From Nitrospira sp. (GTDB lineage Bacteria; Nitrospirota; Nitrospiria; Nitrospirales; Nitrospiraceae): DNA of 64,000 nucleotides. The position numbers and the translations under genes are program-made. Below the pieces are notes generated by a model. The model was given only the letters and a program-made list of their open reading frames with translations. It was not told where the DNA came from and made no database searches. The stretch is taken from positions 372,001 through 436,000 of the forward strand of contig BQWY01000001.1 of assembly GCA_036984305.1 (NCBI GenBank), written 5' to 3'. Shown piece after piece: positions 26,801 to 33,636 of the stretch; positions within the stretch are counted from its first letter, which is position 1; each line of letters starts with the position of its first letter.

Positions 26801-26943
26801 AGAACGAAGAGCCCGCCGGAACCGTGATTGCGGCAGCCGCAATCTATACGGGCACATATGCGCAAGACGATGTACGCCTTTTCAATGTCACGAAGAGCAG
26901 TCAAAAGTCCGCCAATCTTGGGATTAATATTGTGGAACTGTGA
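23860..26943 (+). CDS. DUF6519 eCIS protein with a probable beta-helical tail (fibre-like)
   Basis: A 1027-residue protein. The N-terminal about 430 residues match the DUF6519 type found at the end of eCIS operons: STFKKAKHYNGVLMQQGRV, LDADWNEQLDITGHRIETE, YLAYIDVWSRHITALED, HYRVEVHDKGNLGVATFKWS. An Ig-like segment follows (about 475-560). From about 575 to the end the sequence resembles a pectate-lyase-type beta-helix (GCCHVIVGPKEKGGQFESL, GLSITGTKGRQVHVKIEG, LRNVGVLSEKEGSIALES), interrupted by a helical insert (760-850). Such an architecture suits a receptor-binding fibre. The 3' third looks less GC-rich than the rest. AGAGGAAC precedes the ATG; last gene of the operon. Confidence 0.82.
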   Translation: MKADTTRSTFKKAKHYNGVLMQQGRVQLDADWNEQLDITGHRIETETLDVMGHCGAPMHDAGFHIVASGNDLTAEEKTLSENQNPPAVASGDLLISGGRYYVDGILCESEQIVAYTKQPDFPNVQPVASAGTYLAYIDVWSRHITALEDASIREVALGGPDTATRSKTVWQVKLFQVGALSLAANCSTAFASWDAEIAAGTGKLAARAAVSTPSNDPCIVAPGAGYRRLENQHYRVEVHDKGNLGVATFKWSRDNGSVVTKWESQNVNDLTVSSIGRDKVLSFASGQWVELIDDTIELSGKPGTLVQLVKAEGNVLTINPATATGLTAIVSFPRNPRIRRWDMAALLKPNSQNWIDLEEGVQVQCAAGSYKTGDYWLIPARTATADVEWPMDSATNQPATQLPFGIQHHYCRLAVAKFDGTNWTGITDCRHIFPPLTELIDFFYVGGDGQEAMPDLTQPNVLTPLAQPIEAGVTNGEWPVAGASVRFTVIKGNGRLQGNQTQAVILTAANGVASCPWSLDSSTWSQQVEAVLLDDGGNPIGVPIHYTANLSVASQVRYTPPQDCPELAGKTDVQAAIDALCAVRQMGCCHVIVGPKEKGGQFESLDEAVQVLLKNAKDQRVELCICLLPGDHPLKGGLSITGTKGRQVHVKIEGCGPGSRILIQNKPLAAVGLASFNLRNVGVLSEKEGSIALESCADVTFGNCYLVRENQQDLSNAFVTIAHSRRILFEHNLVDAVLRLDDNPLSPLKIFSGISEQIVALYKLSRSQFDEKSLSVAEALAKQLQTKQARGKFVSQLSTKLENITRLTPSEAAAYNKLISTLSTATEDAKAMDPALLRAHLADIRLAGLRAVPGTAIVLMDAEADTRMEGNGISGVVSLYGMPGQSTVTADERKTISTLLKKGPPLTFSGSSSNLHVRDNTISRIAVAEEMIRLLKQIAKNNKGGSFDRLYRRCFLVGNAFNEGNNDIVMEHVALTSNSFENEEPAGTVIAAAAIYTGTYAQDDVRLFNVTKSSQKSANLGINIVEL

Positions 26944-27651
26944 AGATCGCAAACATCCTTTCAATTCTGCTCACCTGTAACCAGGATGGAAATCTCGTCA
27001 GGGGGCCGGTTCATGGTTAGGGTATCAGAGGTTTCCCACTTACTCCTGCTGCGAGCCTGAAGCAAGGTTGAGACGAGCGGATCAGGTTTGGACGGGAGTC
27101 CTCGAATAGCATGGAACAGGCCGTAAGCGTTCAGGGGAATACGATTCTAAGGCTCTAAGGCCGTGGCAAGACTCGGTTCACATGGTCTGAGCGTCAAGCG
27201 CAGTGCCGCGGAAGGATCCGGGGCATGGTTGCGAAGAAGGTGGGGCCGCTACCATACTGCTTAAGCAATCTTGAGATGCCGCCATTTCGTTGTCGCCAGA
27301 GCCTTATCATGCTCTCTTGGATTAATAGCATCTGCGGTAAGGCCAACCCGGCTGGGCTTATTTGGCTTGGGTTGAACGCAGCCGAAAACGAGCGGTCAAG
27401 TTCTGAACTGCGAGGGGTGAGTCACAGACACTACAGTGCCAAGTTGGGCCGGAAGAGACCGACCAGCAGAGACGAAACCCGCAGGTCGCTCACGGATCTT
27501 GCTGTGCTAATTTTGTGCTCAAAGGGGCTCAAAACGACCGAAATCCATGGAAACGACCGGAACAGATGGAATGTCAGAACCCCCCGTCATTGTTGATAAA
27601 AGCGGGAAACCAGAGACAGGGCAATAAGTTAGTATGTTCTACCTAATCAAC
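26944..27651. other. Non-coding DNA between the eCIS operon and the tRNA scar
   Basis: I see no convincing gene. The longest open frame (27225-27596) looks random. The right part has short direct repeats: AAACGACCG at 27532-27540 and 27551-27559, and two GCTCAAA copies just before. Such repeats are common beside integrase attachment sites. In the frame beginning about 27418, a polar, Lys/Asn/Gln-rich open stretch runs to about 27644. It could be the decayed tail of an integrase gene, but I see no catalytic motif. No clear terminator hairpin follows the last eCIS gene. Confidence 0.35.
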
Positions 27652-27696
27652 CTTCGAACCCGCAGGTCGCAGGTTCAATTCCTGCCGGGCGCACCA
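27652..27696 (+). other. 3' half of a tRNA-Arg(UCG) gene: probable integration scar (attachment site)
   Basis: These 45 bp read exactly as tRNA positions 32 to the CCA end: anticodon loop CTTCGAA (anticodon TCG), 3' stem CCCGC, variable loop AGGTC, T stem GCAGG with loop TTCAATT and CCTGC, acceptor 3' strand CGGGCGC, discriminator A and CCA (27694-27696). The five bases before the loop (TCAAC) cannot pair with CCCGC, and no GCGCCCG acceptor partner or D arm lies upstream, so this is a fragment. Tyrosine integrases often recombine within the anticodon loop to 3' end and leave such a copy at the distal end of the island. Given its orientation, the island lies to the left and includes the eCIS operon. 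Confidence 0.82.
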
Positions 27697-28122
27697 CCCT
27701 CACCGAGAGCACCTGTTCGCCCCAAACGCCCAGCGGATAGTAGTCGCTCTGCTTCCAATTCTCCCTCACCTTGTCGGTCGACTTCACTCTGCTCTCTCGT
27801 AGGAAAGTTTTAAGCGCTCGCACCATGGTCCCAGGGTTTCATCCGGTTCACAACGCTCCGCCATCGGGGGGGAAATGTAGTCGTATTTTTAGTATTTCAA
27901 ACGCCTCTGTAGAGGGGCCGTTCTACGGAGTATTCAATCTTCTCGCCACGTGACCGAAGGGGTCTTGCGTGGATATGGGGACTGGTCCGGAGGGAAGTTA
28001 TCCATGAGGACCGCCGCACGAACAAGGATGAGGAACGGTGGCACCTGTTTGAGACGAGCCAATGGGAAGGGACGCAACGTACCCCACGATGCGCCAATGA
28101 ATCCTCTGAACGGCTGGGCCTT
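27697..28122. other. Non-coding DNA right of the tRNA scar
   Basis: No gene or RNA can be supported. It contains small hairpin-like words (CCTCTGTAGAGG near 27903; CCGTTCTACGG near 27918) and a run of seven G near 27866. If the scar marks the island end, this is ordinary chromosomal flank leading to the MscS gene. Confidence 0.3.
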
Positions 28123-28497
28123 ATGAACCAGAAGGTGCGGGGATACAAATTGATCCTGATCGTGAGGCTCACCCAGTACCTGGTCATCTGGGGAGTGACA
28201 ATAGCAGGCGGGTCCGCTCATGACGACAGTAGGAACCCGCCGGGGCAAGCGTTCCCTACATAAAGGATTATCCGAGCCAGACGATCCGCCGGATCTGTCA
28301 ACGCCTCGCGCCAGTCTCATCAATATGCTCCGCGCCGCCCAAGACGGCGACTTCGAGCGTGCGGCATGGTCCCTCAATTTGCAAGGCATTCCCCAGGAAC
28401 AAAATCGTCCCGCCCATCTCGCCAAGCTCTTCTATTATGTGCTTACACAGACGGTTCAGATCGACTACCGCAGCAGACCCGACCGTCCAAATGGGGG
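28123..28497 (+). pseudogene. Frameshifted N-terminus of the MscS channel gene
   Basis: The channel gene's N-terminal part appears in two other frames. From ATG 28123, one frame encodes a signal-peptide-like start (KLILIVRLTQYLVIWGVTIA, then GGSA) ending at TAA 28261. The next frame (open from 28220) encodes TPRASLINMLRAAQDGDFER and the following helices, a periplasmic domain typical of long MscS-like proteins. The channel domain continues in the third frame from about 28495. Both junctions are +1 shifts; the second coincides with a run of five G (28493-28497). Either the gene is decaying or there are local indel errors in the sequence; I cannot tell which. Confidence 0.6.
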
Positions 28498-29834
28498 CTC
28501 TCGACATCAAGGTTGGGTCACAATCGAATCAGCAGGATGCAAATTTCGTGAATGGCAGAGCTCGGTGCAGCATTTTAGTGGACGATGTGCCGATGCGGTT
28601 GGGCTATGCAGAAATCCGTCTCGAGCGAGTCAAACCAGATGATGGTGAGCCCGCCTGGCTATTCTCTCCGAGGACCGTCATCAAAATCCAAGACATGTAT
28701 CAGCGGCATGGACCAGGCCCTCTCTTTGCCCATCTGCCAGTGAGGGTGCAACGGGGCTTGGTAAGAGATTCGGTGAAATGGCAGTGGATGTTGCTGCTGA
28801 GTATCGGGGCTCTAGCCGTTGTGATGGGATGGGGAGCGAACAAGTTGTTTCATGCGGGCCTGGCGTGGAAGTTTCCGCAGCAACGCCGCGAGGTGGGACG
28901 CCTGGTCGCCCCAGTGGGGTGGCTCGCCAGAGGGACGACGTTTGCGGTTGTCACGTATGTGCTGGTGGCGGCACCGGGAACGGTCGTGCACAGCAGCTAT
29001 ATCATGACCATCATTCTTCTGGTGACCGGCGTCACATGGGTGTGTGTGCATGTGATCGATTTGTTGTCTTCTATCGTCGGCCGGCGCTATCGGGATCGAA
29101 TGGGCCCTTTCGAAGGAGAGGAGGCGCGGTTGCAACTGACGAGCATCACTGTCGGCCGCTATGGCGTGGTCTTCCTCGCCATCGCGATCGGCCTTGGCGT
29201 GGCCCTCTATGAACTGCACGTCATCAAGGAGCTGTCTCTTTCGTTCTTGGCCAGTGCTGGCGTCGCCAGTGCTGTTCTGGGAGTTGCGGCCCATGGGGTG
29301 CTTGGTAACATGCTGGCGGCGGTCCAAATTGCTATGACGAAACCGGTGGCCATTGGTGACAGTGTGAGTTTTGAGGAGAGCTGGGGATTTGTGGACGATA
29401 TCACGTATGCGTATGTTGCCATTCGAACCTGGGACGATCGACGCATCATTGTCCCGCTCTCCTACTTCATCGCCCATCCGATCGAGAACTGGTCCAAAGC
29501 GAACACACGGATTGTGAAGCCCATTTACCTTTATGCCGACTATCGAATTGATGTGGACCAGGTGTGGAAGAAATTCAAAGAACTCCTCGAAAAGTCTGAG
29601 CGATGGGACAAAACAGTCGAGCCAGTGGTACAGGTGACCGGTATGTCTGAAAAGACCTTGGAGTTGCGTCCTCTGTGCAGCGCCCGGAATGCGACCGATG
29701 CGTGGAATTTACATTGCGAACTCCGTGAATCACTCGTGCGTTTCGTTCGGACTATGCAAGGGGGCGATGCTTTACCGAAGGAGCGGGTGGAAGTTGCGAC
29801 TCGATCATCTGAGGAACCGCGTCCTCGCCAGTAA
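28491..29834 (+). CDS. MscS-family mechanosensitive channel (5' end frameshifted)
   Basis: The readable channel part (447 residues from ATG 28491) carries a periplasmic segment (ILVDDVPMRLGYAEIRLERV), several transmembrane helices (WQWMLLLSIGALAVVMGWG; FAVVTYVLVAAPGTVV; YIMTIILLVTGVTWVCVHVI; VVFLAIAIGLGVALYEL) and the MscS pore/beta domain (SAVLGVAAHGVLGNMLAAVQ, IGDSVSFEESWGFVDDITYA, IIVPLSYFIAHPIENWS). MscS channels release solutes under osmotic downshock. The frame is open from 28359, but its first 44 codons are out of frame with the homologous N-terminal domain (see the preceding entry). The natural protein probably began near 28123. Whether the truncated form is functional is unknown. It stands alone, with the regulatory genes beginning about 250 bp downstream. 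Confidence 0.85.
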   Translation: MGALDIKVGSQSNQQDANFVNGRARCSILVDDVPMRLGYAEIRLERVKPDDGEPAWLFSPRTVIKIQDMYQRHGPGPLFAHLPVRVQRGLVRDSVKWQWMLLLSIGALAVVMGWGANKLFHAGLAWKFPQQRREVGRLVAPVGWLARGTTFAVVTYVLVAAPGTVVHSSYIMTIILLVTGVTWVCVHVIDLLSSIVGRRYRDRMGPFEGEEARLQLTSITVGRYGVVFLAIAIGLGVALYELHVIKELSLSFLASAGVASAVLGVAAHGVLGNMLAAVQIAMTKPVAIGDSVSFEESWGFVDDITYAYVAIRTWDDRRIIVPLSYFIAHPIENWSKANTRIVKPIYLYADYRIDVDQVWKKFKELLEKSERWDKTVEPVVQVTGMSEKTLELRPLCSARNATDAWNLHCELRESLVRFVRTMQGGDALPKERVEVATRSSEEPRPRQ

Positions 29835-30088
29835 CGCAGGGTGAGCCGATTACTTTGGGACAGTGCACTCGCTGCACGATTGATGAGGCCGAGTTCAAAC
29901 CCATGTTTCCAGACACGGAGAGTGGATGGCTGAAGGGGCTCTCTGTGTTACGCACACCTTCCCACCGGTGCAATTCTTCGTGTCCGAGGGCGTAGCGTCG
30001 ACGATCGGGATTGGCCTTGAGGTGTGCGGGCGACACCCACCCAAGTGGGGGGTTCCGCGGGGCTGCGGCTGCGCCTACACTAAAGCTC

Positions 30089-30460
30089 ATGCCACAACCA
30101 ACTGTCACAGCCTGGATCCGGCGGCGGCAGCACGATCGCTTTACGTCCCGGTTTCCGATCCACTACCGCCACGTCGCGAACATCGGGAAGGGTGTGATCA
30201 CGAATCTCTCTCTCAATGGTTGGACGGTGGCGTGTCCCGCGCACACACTGCGTCCTGGAGACGAACTGGTGTTCCGCCTACCCATCGAGGATCCCGACAA
30301 TCCATCATGTGACACGCGTGCGATTGTCCGGTGGGTCCACCAAGCGGCCTTCGGGGTCGAAGTCCTCGATCAAAGCCCTTTGTCGCGGGCGCGGCTGAAG
30401 ACCTGGGTTGGGATCATATCTAATGCCTTATCCTGGTCCCGCCTCTCCGTGCGGGTCTAG
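30089..30460 (+). CDS. PilZ-domain protein
   Basis: A 123-residue single-domain PilZ protein, the c-di-GMP receptor fold. The ligand motifs are present: an RxxxR element in RRRQHDRF near residue 11-18, and NLSLNGW (the D/NxSxxG motif). Then come LRPGDELVFRLPI, AIVRWVHQAAFGVEVLD and a short helix. I chose ATG 30089 because the PilZ fold begins directly after it. The upstream extension to 30011 adds low-quality sequence. It resembles the PilZ gene at 31980, with the minus-strand NarL-type regulator between them, so the set may form a small c-di-GMP/two-component module. Confidence 0.83.
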   Translation: MPQPTVTAWIRRRQHDRFTSRFPIHYRHVANIGKGVITNLSLNGWTVACPAHTLRPGDELVFRLPIEDPDNPSCDTRAIVRWVHQAAFGVEVLDQSPLSRARLKTWVGIISNALSWSRLSVRV

Positions 30461-30931
30461 AACCCTCGATTGTCTACCGCGTTTCGGATCCTCTTGCGTC
30501 ACACGTCATTATCCCCCTCTCTAGGCTCGTCTGCCTCGATGGATGTGTGACCGAATTGCCGTCTGGCCGTACCTGTATGTGTAGCGTAATGGACAAATTC
30601 AATCTGCTGCGGGAATGCAAGCACAGGCGTCAGCGGTCGAATCTCATTGTCTCCATACGTGATCACCTCGAAAGATGGTCATCGAAGATGCGGTGCTACG
30701 GGTAATCGTGGTGGGGTACCGGAGCCCAGTTCACGAGCAACTTGCCCCCAATGGGATCAGTCGAATGAATCGGCGAACGGACAGAAAAGATCCGATAGCG
30801 GGGTCCGTCTAATATGAGTGAAGCGTGGGACGAGCCTGAGAAGAAGGTTCACAGAGCTAATAGCCAGTAAGTCAATGCGCGGAGAGTCCTGCGGCTTCCC
30901 CTCAAAGGGCGATGAGGTATGGGCAGGCAGA
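30461..30931. other. Intergenic DNA, no supported feature
   Basis: About 470 bp between a PilZ gene and the 3' end of the convergent regulator gene. I see only short open frames (for example 30674-30811, 45 codons) without recognisable motifs, and no clear terminator or RNA gene. Confidence 0.3.
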
Positions 30932-31696
30932 CTACAAGTGGGCGGTGTGGGAATCGGTCAGCTCACTATCCGGAATACCTCGATCCTCACGCGACGGACT
31001 GCCCGGATAGTGTTTGAGTTCAATGAGGCCATGACTGTGCGCGTAGATGAGCAACTCAAGACGATCCGACACCTTCAGCTTGCTGAAGATGGCTGTGAGG
31101 TGATGCCGAACGGTGACCTCGCTAATTCCGAGTTCTTGCGCGATCTGCTTATTGCGATATCCCTTGGCAATGGTCGTAAGCACTTCCCGCTCACGCTGAG
31201 TGAGGCTGCCAATCCCGGCGGAGCCCGGCTGATCCGTGGGTGAGGGGATCATCGGCTTGGATGTCTCCAAGACCTCCTCCAATGTGGCACGATCGATCCA
31301 CACTTCGCCGTCCGCAGCCTTTTGAATGGCCACTACGAGTGTCTCACGGCTCTGTTGTTTCAGCACCACTGCGCTGGCACCGGCGCAATAGGCCGAACGG
31401 ACAAAATCGTTGTTGTTGTAAATCGTGACGGCGACGAGCCCACGGCATTGGCCAAATGTCTTCAATTCACGCAAGAATGAGAGATTCCGATTACAATCAT
31501 CCAAGTCCAACACGACCACGTCCGGGCGTTTTTCCACGGCCGCTTTCCAGGCATCGTGGATCGAGACATCCTCGATTTTTGGATTCCTAAACGCGTCCCG
31601 AAGAATTTCACGAACTCCCAGACGTACTAATTCGCAGTCAGCGACGACCAGGATAGAAACCCCTCGACGCTTCCGTGTAGAGCTTGGATGAGCCAT
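30932..31696 (-). CDS. NarL-family response regulator
   Basis: A 254-residue response regulator. The receiver (about 14-130) keeps its phospho-acceptor region (VVVLDLDDC) and the Lys of beta-5 (AVVLKQQS); the acidic element after beta-1 reads ADCE, so it has one clear acidic residue fewer than usual. The C-terminal LuxR-type helix-turn-helix is clear (LTQREREVLTTIAKGYRNK, QIAQELGISEVTVRHHLTAI). It should be a phosphorylation-controlled DNA-binding regulator, but no histidine kinase lies beside it. A Pro/Ser/Glu-rich C-terminal tail of about 25 residues follows the HTH. It is transcribed away from the PilZ gene at 31980. Other names are not justified. Confidence 0.9.
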   Translation of the reverse strand: MAHPSSTRKRRGVSILVVADCELVRLGVREILRDAFRNPKIEDVSIHDAWKAAVEKRPDVVVLDLDDCNRNLSFLRELKTFGQCRGLVAVTIYNNNDFVRSAYCAGASAVVLKQQSRETLVVAIQKAADGEVWIDRATLEEVLETSKPMIPSPTDQPGSAGIGSLTQREREVLTTIAKGYRNKQIAQELGISEVTVRHHLTAIFSKLKVSDRLELLIYAHSHGLIELKHYPGSPSREDRGIPDSELTDSHTAHL

Positions 31697-31914
31697 ATTG
31701 AATGTCCTTCCCTCCGCCGACCGGCTCCAGCACAGGGGTAGACTTATATGCTATTCCCACGGCCATTTGCAATATTCCTTAGGAGAAAACGGACGTAGTG
31801 GCCTGGTGGATCCGCTCTAGGGGTATGCGATTACGTTCAAGGCTCAGGTCGTGGGGGCTGGGCTTCAGAGGTACAGCTCGCCCCTGAAATGTCCGAGGGC
31901 AGGCCACGCAACTC

Positions 31915-31944
31915 TTGACAGAATCGAAGGAAACAGCCTAGCTT
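31915..31944 (+). promoter_or_regulatory. Possible sigma-70 promoter for the PilZ gene at 31980
   Basis: TTGACA (31915-31920) and TAGCTT (31939-31944) are separated by 18 bp and lie about 35 bp before the ATG. The -35 is perfect and the -10 is weak. Confidence 0.35.
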
Positions 31945-31979
31945 GAGCCGGACACGGCTCGTCATGGTCGAGGTACCAA

Positions 31980-32321
31980 ATGAGGCCTTCCCCCCCATCT
32001 GCAGGTTTCACAGTTCGCGCCGATCGCCGGTTCCCGGTCGCATGTCCGGTCTATTACCTCGGAAGAGGGTTCCTGGGGAAAGGCCTGACGCTCAATGTGT
32101 CCATGAACGGGTGGCGGGTAAAGGGTGATCAAGTGGTCCAGCCAGGCCAGTGGCTCGCTTTTCGAATTCAACTCCCGTGGGACGGGGCGCCTGTGGAAAT
32201 CCCGCGAGCGATTGTCCGATGGGTTCACGAAAAGACGTTTGGTGTTGAGTGGCTTTTCGCCGAGGACCCTGCGAAAGAAGGTCTCTGTGGATTTAGCCGC
32301 GACATGGCCACCCGTCTCTAA
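31980..32321 (+). CDS. PilZ-domain protein
   Basis: A 113-residue PilZ protein. It has RADRRFPVACPVYYLG at the N-terminal side (arginine motif), NVSMNGWRVKG as the NxSxxG motif, then VVQPGQWLAFRIQLPW and AIVRWVHEKTFGVEWL. These match c-di-GMP-binding PilZ domains, so it probably changes conformation on binding that messenger. It is more similar in layout to the PilZ protein at 30089 than to the zinc-ribbon form at 60737. The next gene, an OmpH-like protein, starts about 80 bp later on the same strand and may be co-transcribed. Confidence 0.83.
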   Translation: MRPSPPSAGFTVRADRRFPVACPVYYLGRGFLGKGLTLNVSMNGWRVKGDQVVQPGQWLAFRIQLPWDGAPVEIPRAIVRWVHEKTFGVEWLFAEDPAKEGLCGFSRDMATRL

Positions 32322-32403
32322 AGGCCGTGATGGATATTTGATCGGACGTCACGGCCGCAGGCGTATTGGCCGCTTGGACGTGAGCCAGATCCGTCGCCAG
32401 TTC

Positions 32404-32988
32404 ATGGGCGTGTTCCCGACGCTATGGATTTCGGTCTCCTCCATGAGTGTGCTCGTCCTCGCGTTGGCGGGAAGTGCCTGTCAATCGTGGTCGCCTCCTT
32501 CACTGATCGGTAAGGACGAGAGCGGCGAAAAGGTCGCCGTCATCGACATCCAGTCCATCTTCGAACGATCCGAGTCCGGCAAGCGGGCGCTGGCTTCGCT
32601 CATGGAAGAGTTCGGGGAGCTGCGGCGCCGTTTGACCGATGAAGAGGCCTCCCTCAAGCAGCAGGCGATCCGGTTGGAGCGTGAGCGTCAGTTCATCACG
32701 GCGGAAGAACTGGGCAGCCGAACCGAACGCTACCTGGAGCAGTTGGACCGCTATCGAGTCCAAGTTCAACGCTACAACCTTGAATTGACGAATCGGCATC
32801 GTGCATTGGTGGCCGATTACATCCCTAAGATCGTGGCCGTGGCCAAACCGTTGGCAGAGCGTGAGGGCTACTCCACAGTGTTGCATCAAGGGCGGCCCGA
32901 GACGATGCTCATCGTCTTCTACCACGCTCCGGAGATCGATCTCACGGAGCGCGTCATCGCCGCTCTGAATCGTGAGCGGTCACCCTAG
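32404..32988 (+). CDS. OmpH/Skp-like periplasmic protein, possibly a lipoprotein
   Basis: A 194-residue protein with an N-terminal signal (LWISVSSMSVLVLALAGSAC; a near-lipobox GSAC) followed by the OmpH/Skp pattern. A first beta strand reads VAVIDIQSIFERSESGKRAL, then comes a long charged coiled coil (EEFGELRRRLTDEEASLKQQ to YNLELTNRHRALVADY) and a final beta segment (EREGYSTVLHQGRPETMLIV). Skp-type trimers hold unfolded outer-membrane proteins in the periplasm. A longer open frame reaches back to 32125 through the PilZ gene. I start at ATG 32404, directly before the signal; GTG 32380 is an alternative. Lipidation would anchor it, unlike soluble Skp, so it may act as a structural or signalling variant. 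Confidence 0.78.
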   Translation: MGVFPTLWISVSSMSVLVLALAGSACQSWSPPSLIGKDESGEKVAVIDIQSIFERSESGKRALASLMEEFGELRRRLTDEEASLKQQAIRLERERQFITAEELGSRTERYLEQLDRYRVQVQRYNLELTNRHRALVADYIPKIVAVAKPLAEREGYSTVLHQGRPETMLIVFYHAPEIDLTERVIAALNRERSP

Positions 32989-33076
32989 ATCGCTCACGCA
33001 ACGTGTGGCACTGCACCATGACGTGTGAGGATTGTGGTGCCTTGAACGGCCGTGGCATGCACGATACAGTGACGGC

Positions 33077-33466
33077 ATGGTTCTCTTTCGGGTGTTCGTA
33101 CTCGTAATGGTATTGGCCGGTCAGGCGGCCTGGGCTGAAGATGCCGGTCCGGCCGGATCCGGCGCACCTTCCACGGCACAGGCAGTCGACCTCGCGCGCG
33201 CGTTTGCCTCACTGCATCAGGCACTTACCCTGGCAGAGTCATATGTCGCCGAGCATCTCGACTTGGATGGGCGCTTTCATCCAGGGACTGAAAACTCAGC
33301 CAGTTGGGGACGTATGCATTTTAGGTTCTATCCTCAGGGTCGAAGCCGGCCACACGATGCGATCGAAGCCGACACATGGATTAAGTGGCAGGATCGTGAG
33401 TGGTCGTTTCAGTTTCGATTTAACGAAGTGACGCCCGCGGTGCCGGATCTCGACCAGCATTTGTAA
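33077..33466 (+). CDS. Secreted protein of unknown function
   Basis: A 129-residue protein with a clear Sec signal peptide (MVLFRVFVLVMVLAGQAAWA, predicted cleavage before EDAG). The mature part has one amphipathic helix (LARAFASLHQALTLAESYVA) and then a beta-rich Trp/Phe segment (SWGRMHFRFYPQGRSRPHD; WSFQFRFNEV). I recognise no family. I chose ATG 33077 because the signal begins there; the upstream extension to 33032 does not add signal-like sequence. Periplasmic or surface location is inferred from the signal alone. Confidence 0.65.
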   Translation: MVLFRVFVLVMVLAGQAAWAEDAGPAGSGAPSTAQAVDLARAFASLHQALTLAESYVAEHLDLDGRFHPGTENSASWGRMHFRFYPQGRSRPHDAIEADTWIKWQDREWSFQFRFNEVTPAVPDLDQHL

Positions 33467-33636
33467 GTTTTTCTTCGTCTCGAATTCACTCCTTCAACCC
33501 AGTCCTGACACCTGACAGAAATTCCGCGTTTGCTCCTCTGTTCGTGAAGGCCGTGTTACATTTTTGACGTACAGGCCTCATTGCGTCTCGATCCCCAGCG
33601 AGGGCGGATGTTCATTGGAAGGCCTCGAGTCACGAT

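Noticed and set aside
1666-26943. Type VI secretion system
   Set aside because: There is no TssJ/K/L/M membrane complex and no ClpV; the ATPase is CDC48-like, and DUF4157 and DUF4255 genes mark an eCIS.
1666-26943. Contractile-tailed prophage
   Set aside because: No capsid, portal, terminase, lysis or replication genes are seen. The tail-like genes form a closed set typical of eCIS.
27225-27596. 123-codon plus-strand frame between the eCIS operon and the tRNA scar
   Set aside because: No ribosome site, no motif and uneven composition. It could be a decayed integrase region, but I see no catalytic residues.
30818-31243. 141-codon plus-strand frame over the NarL-type regulator
   Set aside because: It is antisense to a clear response regulator and has no recognisable domain.
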